Below, piece by piece: positions 59,955 through 64,000 of a DNA stretch of 64,000 nucleotides (position 1 is the stretch's first letter; the number at the start of each line of letters is the position of its first letter). The translations under genes and the position numbers were made by a program. This DNA comes from Enterococcus sp. 4G2_DIV0659. GTDB lineage: Bacteria > Bacillota > Bacilli > Lactobacillales > Enterococcaceae. The stretch covers positions 987,001 through 1,051,000 of the forward strand of contig NZ_NGLE02000001.1 of the NCBI RefSeq assembly GCF_002140715.2, given 5' to 3'. The notes under the pieces are model-generated. The model was not told where the DNA came from. It searched no databases and saw nothing but the letters and a program-made list of their open reading frames with translations.

Positions 59955-61466
59955 ATGAAAACAACAACTACTTTTAGTCCGAAACGGTTAGTCATGATTA
60001 TTACGATGACTGTCTTTTCATTTTCTAGTATGACAACGGCTTTTTTCTTAATGGGAATCAAGGCTTTTCCCTATTTTATTGCAGCTGCGTTGTTCTATTT
60101 TATTCCCTACGCTATTATTATAGCAGAATTTACAGGTGTTTATAAAAATCATATTGGTGGTTTATATCATTGGTTAGCTGGTCATTTGTCTGAAAAGGTT
60201 GCTTTTATTGCGGCTTTTTTATGGTATTGTAGTTATTTTATCTGGATGATTAGCTTGTTTATGAAGCTTTGGATTCCATTGTCTATTTTACTTTTTGGTG
60301 AAGATTTAACCAAAAAAAGTAGCCCGATTTCCTTTCTATCGTCTTCTGCTTTGATTGGCTGTTTATCGGTAATAGCAGTGGGGATTACACTCTTTTTTGT
60401 CAGTAAAGGGTTTAAAGGAATCGCTTCGGTATTGTATTTAAGCGGATTAATGATGATTGTGCTGATTGGCATCAGTTTTGGTGGAAATATGTTGCTTTGG
60501 ATCAAGAATCAACAAGATATATTACCAAATCTTTTGACTAGTCTTAAAGGAGTTCAATCAGGTTCTTCCACAAGTCAAACAGTCATTACTCAGCTGTCTT
60601 TTTTAATTTTTGCTATCACAGCTTTTGGCGGTTTAGATACGATTGCCAGCTTAGTTGATAAAACAGGCAAGCAAAAAAAACACTTCCCAAAGTTATTGAT
60701 TTTTAGTAGCCTTTTAGTGGTTGGTTGTTATTTTTTAGGGATACTGTTATGGAGTGGCGGCAATGATTTAGCGACATTAAAAGAAAATCAAAGCATTCAT
60801 TTAGGAAATTTAATGTACGAATTAATGGCAAACTTAGGTCATTCTGTTGGACAAGCTCTTGCTTTAACAAAAAATCAGTCTACTTTATTAGCACAATTAT
60901 TCATCCGATTTACCGCACTAACCTTGTTGCTTTCTTATAGTAGTTTGCTATCGACTATTTTCTATCTGCCCATTCGGACATTGATAGAAGGGACACCAAA
61001 GTACTATTGGCATGCTCAATTGAAACAAAAAAATAAACATGATATGCCGATTTATGCTTTAGTGATTCAAGGTGGTTTAATCAGTTTATTTATTTTAGGA
61101 ATTAGTTTTGGTAGTCATTATGTGGTCTTTTTATATAATCAACTAACTTTGATGACCAATATTTCTAGAGCCGTTCCTTACTTATTGGTTGCTCTTGCTT
61201 ATCCCGAGTTTAAGAAACGTCAATTGATTGCCTGTCCAGCTTCTCAATTCATTCATTCACAAAGGCTTAGTTTGTTTATTAGCCGCAGCGTGATTGTTAG
61301 TATTCTTTTGGCTATCAGCTTTCAATTGTATCAACCTCTTTCAAAAGGAAATATCTTGCAAAGTGCTGCTTTAATTGTTGGACCTTTGCTATTTTCTTTA
61401 ACTGCTTATTTATTGTATAGCTACTTTCATATAAAAAAACAAGCACAAGCCAATTGGGATAATTAG
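59955..61466 (+). CDS. APC-superfamily amino acid permease (YjeM-like)
   Basis: A 503-residue membrane protein with about 12-13 TM helices. The APC pattern begins FSPKRLVMIITMTVFSFSSMTTAFFLMG and continues with AEFTGVYKNHIGGLYHWLAGHLS, LSFLIFAITAFGGLDTIASLVDKTGKQKKHFPK and SSLLSTIFYLPIRTLIEGTPK. It is closest in look to YjeM-type inner-membrane permeases; the substrate is not predictable. It is divergent from nreA; the 100-bp gap must hold both promoters. The ribosome site is AGAAGGATTTTTT. Confidence 0.83.
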   Translation: MKTTTTFSPKRLVMIITMTVFSFSSMTTAFFLMGIKAFPYFIAAALFYFIPYAIIIAEFTGVYKNHIGGLYHWLAGHLSEKVAFIAAFLWYCSYFIWMISLFMKLWIPLSILLFGEDLTKKSSPISFLSSSALIGCLSVIAVGITLFFVSKGFKGIASVLYLSGLMMIVLIGISFGGNMLLWIKNQQDILPNLLTSLKGVQSGSSTSQTVITQLSFLIFAITAFGGLDTIASLVDKTGKQKKHFPKLLIFSSLLVVGCYFLGILLWSGGNDLATLKENQSIHLGNLMYELMANLGHSVGQALALTKNQSTLLAQLFIRFTALTLLLSYSSLLSTIFYLPIRTLIEGTPKYYWHAQLKQKNKHDMPIYALVIQGGLISLFILGISFGSHYVVFLYNQLTLMTNISRAVPYLLVALAYPEFKKRQLIACPASQFIHSQRLSLFISRSVIVSILLAISFQLYQPLSKGNILQSAALIVGPLLFSLTAYLLYSYFHIKKQAQANWDN

Positions 61467-61569
61467 CTTAGTTGAAAGAAAAGTAATAATAAGCGAAATC
61501 CCTTTATTTCCTGTACAATGATAAGGAAAGTTTATTTACATTTTTATCATTTGTACAGGAGGGATCTGT

Positions 61570-62313
61570 TTGTTCGATGTAGAAAAAGTTCAGTCATTAA
61601 ATGATTTAGAGATGCTTGTTTATCAATATATTTTAGAACATATGGATAGTGTACCAAAATTAACTATTCGTCAGTTTTCTACTAATTGTCATGTATCTAC
61701 ATCAACTATTTTACGATTTTGTTCTAAAATGGGCTTTGATGGTTTTTCAGAATTAAAATATGCCTTAAAAAAAGAAAAAAAACAGCAGGCGTTTGAACAA
61801 TTTTATGATGCAACGATTCATGTCGATTCTTTTTTGAAACGACTGAACCAACAAACGTATTTTGAAACCTTAAAACCTGCCATTACAATGATTTGCTCCG
61901 CTCGTCACATTGTCTTTTCTGGAATTGGTACTAGTGGTATCTTAGGGACTTACGGCAGTCGTTACTTTGCAAATATGGGGATTAATGCATATAGTATTGA
62001 CGATCCATTTACCCCGATCCCTCAACGAGGATTTGAAAATACACTAGCCATTATTTTGTCTGTTTCAGGAGAAACCCAAGAAGTAATTAAACAGATTACT
62101 GAGCTAAAACGGTCTGGTGCTAAGATTTTGAGTATCACAAACGATGAACATTCAACGATTGCTCGTTTAGCCGATTACAATATTTCGTATTATATGCCGG
62201 ATGAACGGGCAAGTTCTCTTGATCCATTCATCAACCTCACAACACAAGTTCCAGTCATTGCTTTATTGGAATTACTTGCACATCAAGCTGGTAAAGAACT
62301 ATCCGACAAATAA
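61570..62313 (+). CDS. RpiR/MurR-family regulator with SIS domain
   Basis: A 247-residue regulator. The N-terminal HTH_6 (LTIRQFSTNCHVSTSTILRFCSKMGFDGFSELKYALK) is RpiR type. The SIS domain (about residues 105-235) has IVFSGIGTSGILGTYGSRYFANMG and AIILSVSGETQEVIKQI, which binds a phosphosugar. I chose TTG at 61570 because GGAGGGATCTGT lies in front. The downstream PTS EIIC gene is the most likely target, since RpiR regulators commonly adjoin the PTS they control. A terminator follows. Confidence 0.9.
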   Translation: MFDVEKVQSLNDLEMLVYQYILEHMDSVPKLTIRQFSTNCHVSTSTILRFCSKMGFDGFSELKYALKKEKKQQAFEQFYDATIHVDSFLKRLNQQTYFETLKPAITMICSARHIVFSGIGTSGILGTYGSRYFANMGINAYSIDDPFTPIPQRGFENTLAIILSVSGETQEVIKQITELKRSGAKILSITNDEHSTIARLADYNISYYMPDERASSLDPFINLTTQVPVIALLELLAHQAGKELSDK

Positions 62314-62316
62314 AAC

Positions 62317-62363
62317 GAGCGTTCAAAAACAACGACCTATGTGGTACTTGTTTTTGAACGCTC
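62317..62363 (+). terminator. Terminator after the rpiR gene
   Basis: GAGCGTTCAAAAACAA and TTGTTTTTGAACGCTC, perfect 16-nt arms with a loop of 15 nt, then CTTTGTTT. Confidence 0.88.
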
Positions 62364-62499
62364 CTTTGTTTCTCTGACAACTTTCTCTCTGTATGCATCT
62401 TGAATTAGCGACTTCTCTTATTTTGTTTTTTCACATGGTACATGTTTCTAATAACCTTTTATCTATTTAAACGAAAGAAAAATTCTTTTATAGTATACA

Positions 62500-62513
62500 T
62501 GTAAACGCATTCA
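62500..62513 (+). promoter_or_regulatory. cre-like site upstream of the PTS EIIC
   Basis: TGTAAACGCATTCA matches the CcpA consensus TGWAANCGNTNWCA at all but one fixed position. It lies 90 bp before the EIIC start, consistent with catabolite repression of a sugar PTS. A perfect 12-bp palindrome GAGCGGCCGCTC follows at 62528-62539 and may bind another regulator. Confidence 0.7.
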
Positions 62514-62600
62514 GTGAATTAATATACGAGCGGCCGCTCTATTAAATTACTACACGCAATTATTTTCCGTTACTTTAGTTAAGCAAAGGAGAGGTTTAGA

Positions 62601-63932
62601 ATGAATGAATGGATCAACGAAAAAGTTCTGCCACCCGTTTTAAAATTCGTCAATACCAAAGCAATTACAGCGTTAAGAAATGGTATGTTGTACACGATGC
62701 CATTTACGATTGTCGGTTCGATTTTTCTATTATTAGCCAATTTACCGATTGAATCTGTTGCAAAATGGATTACTGACAGTGGTTTGGTTGTTTACTTTAA
62801 TCAGGCGTATGGCGCATCGTTTGCGATCATGTCAGTCTTTGCGGTTATCGGAATTGCTTACTCTTATGTAAAAACAGAAGGTTTTGAAGGGTTGCCTGCT
62901 GGGATGATTTCACTTGTTGTCTTTATTTTATTTATGTCCTCTGAAATCACTGATGCAGATAGCGGTGTGACAATTGGCAATATCATCAATAAAGACTGGA
63001 CTGCTGGTAAGGGAATGATTACAGCGATCATCGTTGGATTGATTGTTGGCTGGGTTTACAGCTGGTTCTTACGTCATGATATTCGGATCAAATTACCTGA
63101 AGCGGTTCCTGAAAATGTAGCGAACTCATTTACTGCCTTGATTCCAGCTTCGGCTTTAATCACTAGCGCAATGCTTGTCTATATTTTCTTTGATAAAGTC
63201 TTTAAAACAACCTTCTTTGATTTTATTTACGACGTGTTACAATCACCACTTCAAGGCGTGACTGATTCATTAGGCGGTGCTTTGGTCCTTGGTTTCTTAG
63301 TTCCTTTATTCTGGTTCTTCGGAGTGCATGGTTCAACGATTGTTGGTGGTATCATGGGACCGATTTTACAAGCTAATTCTTTAGAAAACACAGAGATTTT
63401 AAAAGCAGGTAAAGAATTAACGGTGGCAAACGGTGGACATATCGTAACCCAACAATTTTTAGATCAATTTTTAACTGTAACTGGGGCTGGGATGACGCTT
63501 GGATTAGTCGTTTATATGGTATTCTTTGCAAAATCTGCACAGTTCAAACAATTAGGCCGTTTATCCATTGGTCCAGCAGTGTTTAATATTAACGAACCCA
63601 TCACTTTTGCTACACCGATTGTCATGAATCCAATCATGGCGATTCCGTTTATTTTAACACCAGTCGTTTCATCAATTATTACTTACTTTGCTTTATATAC
63701 TGGTTTAGTGCCATTATTTACAGCGGTTCAGGTTCCTTGGACGACACCTCCGATTATCTCAGGATTATTAGTCGGCGGTTGGCAAGCAGCGTTACTTCAA
63801 GCATTCGTTTTGACTTTAGGATTCTTTATTTACTTACCATTTGCTAGAAAAATGGATGCCATTAACTATGCACAAGAAACCAATCAACCAGTAACAGAAG
63901 AAGTGTTAGAAGAAATTGAAGCGGAAGCTTAA
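62601..63932 (+). CDS. PTS EIIC component, lactose/cellobiose family
   Basis: A 443-residue PTS permease domain of the Lac/CelB type. It imports and phosphorylates beta-glucosides or related disaccharides, with separate EIIA and EIIB proteins not found in this window. About 10 TM helices follow NEWINEKVLPPVLKFVNTKAITALRNGMLYTMPFTIVGSIFLLL. The conserved FFGVHGSTIVGGIMGP and FNINEPITFATPIVMNP lie near 237 and 325. The tail EEVLEEIEAEA is acidic. AAAGGAGAGGTTTAGA precedes the ATG. The flanking sequence to 64000 shows nothing further. Confidence 0.92.
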   Translation: MNEWINEKVLPPVLKFVNTKAITALRNGMLYTMPFTIVGSIFLLLANLPIESVAKWITDSGLVVYFNQAYGASFAIMSVFAVIGIAYSYVKTEGFEGLPAGMISLVVFILFMSSEITDADSGVTIGNIINKDWTAGKGMITAIIVGLIVGWVYSWFLRHDIRIKLPEAVPENVANSFTALIPASALITSAMLVYIFFDKVFKTTFFDFIYDVLQSPLQGVTDSLGGALVLGFLVPLFWFFGVHGSTIVGGIMGPILQANSLENTEILKAGKELTVANGGHIVTQQFLDQFLTVTGAGMTLGLVVYMVFFAKSAQFKQLGRLSIGPAVFNINEPITFATPIVMNPIMAIPFILTPVVSSIITYFALYTGLVPLFTAVQVPWTTPPIISGLLVGGWQAALLQAFVLTLGFFIYLPFARKMDAINYAQETNQPVTEEVLEEIEAEA

Positions 63933-64000
63933 ACATCCATTTCAAACTGACGTAAACATCACTACACGGCTGATTCCGTTCAAGTAATTCCTCCCAGCTG

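Overview
This is a low-GC Firmicutes chromosome segment, almost certainly from an Enterococcus. It carries an H2O-forming NADH oxidase, an efrAB-type ABC pump, RpoY-RNase J1, Rex, NifS/ThiI, EzrA, a T-box valS, copY/copZ and a chitin monooxygenase/chitinase pair, with strong GGAGG ribosome sites throughout. The core gene content resembles the E. faecalis chromosome. The complete siroheme-nitrite reductase island and several accessory loci suggest an environmental relative rather than E. faecalis itself (inference). I saw no tRNA, rRNA, CRISPR array, prophage or intact insertion sequence.

Layout. 1-7.2 kb: partial mltG, nox, a cupin, HAD, an SPFH protein with an apparent frameshift near its start, and a ring-cleaving dioxygenase/flavin-reductase operon under a clear operator. 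7.2-13.5 kb: the heterodimeric ABC exporter efrAB, a DUF454 protein, and rpoY-rnjA. 13.5-19.6 kb: a glycosyltransferase/MerR pair, universal stress protein, a 49-aa unknown, csp, radC, HAD and folC. 19.9-24 kb: yfhO, a TVP38 protein and a decayed secreted-protein gene. 24-33.6 kb: valS with T-box leader, tpx, rex, thiI-nifS, ezrA, HAD. 33.8-38.7 kb: aspartokinase, MazG-like, Cof-type HAD, DUF72 and an acyl-ACP thioesterase. 39-42 kb: a divergent pair of a 20-codon peptide gene and a TPR-type HTH regulator, next to the CcpA-controlled chitin operon. 42-50 kb: paired SMR exporters, pepC, a GntR/membrane protein operon, GNAT, copY-copZ, a CPBP protein and a DHFR-like protein. 50-60 kb: the nitrite island. 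60-64 kb: an APC permease, an RpiR regulator and a PTS EIIC.

The nitrite island consists of two co-directional units. nreA-nreB-nreC-sirB-sirC encodes nitrate/oxygen sensing plus the last steps of siroheme synthesis. nirB-nirD-cobA-nirC-hemC-hemD encodes the reductase, the nitrite channel and the earlier tetrapyrrole steps. A dyad upstream of nirB closely resembles the staphylococcal NreC box and links the two. The genes for porphobilinogen synthesis are not in the window.

Two signals are least explained by known annotation. The first is a family of long, multi-helix intergenic repeats at three loci, two of them tandem with exactly the same 121-bp period. They have compensatory base changes and a conserved 7-nt loop, and all lie directly upstream of a minus-strand gene. 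The second is the 20-aa peptide gene, with its own ribosome site and terminator, divergent from an RNPP-like regulator beside the chitinolytic operon.
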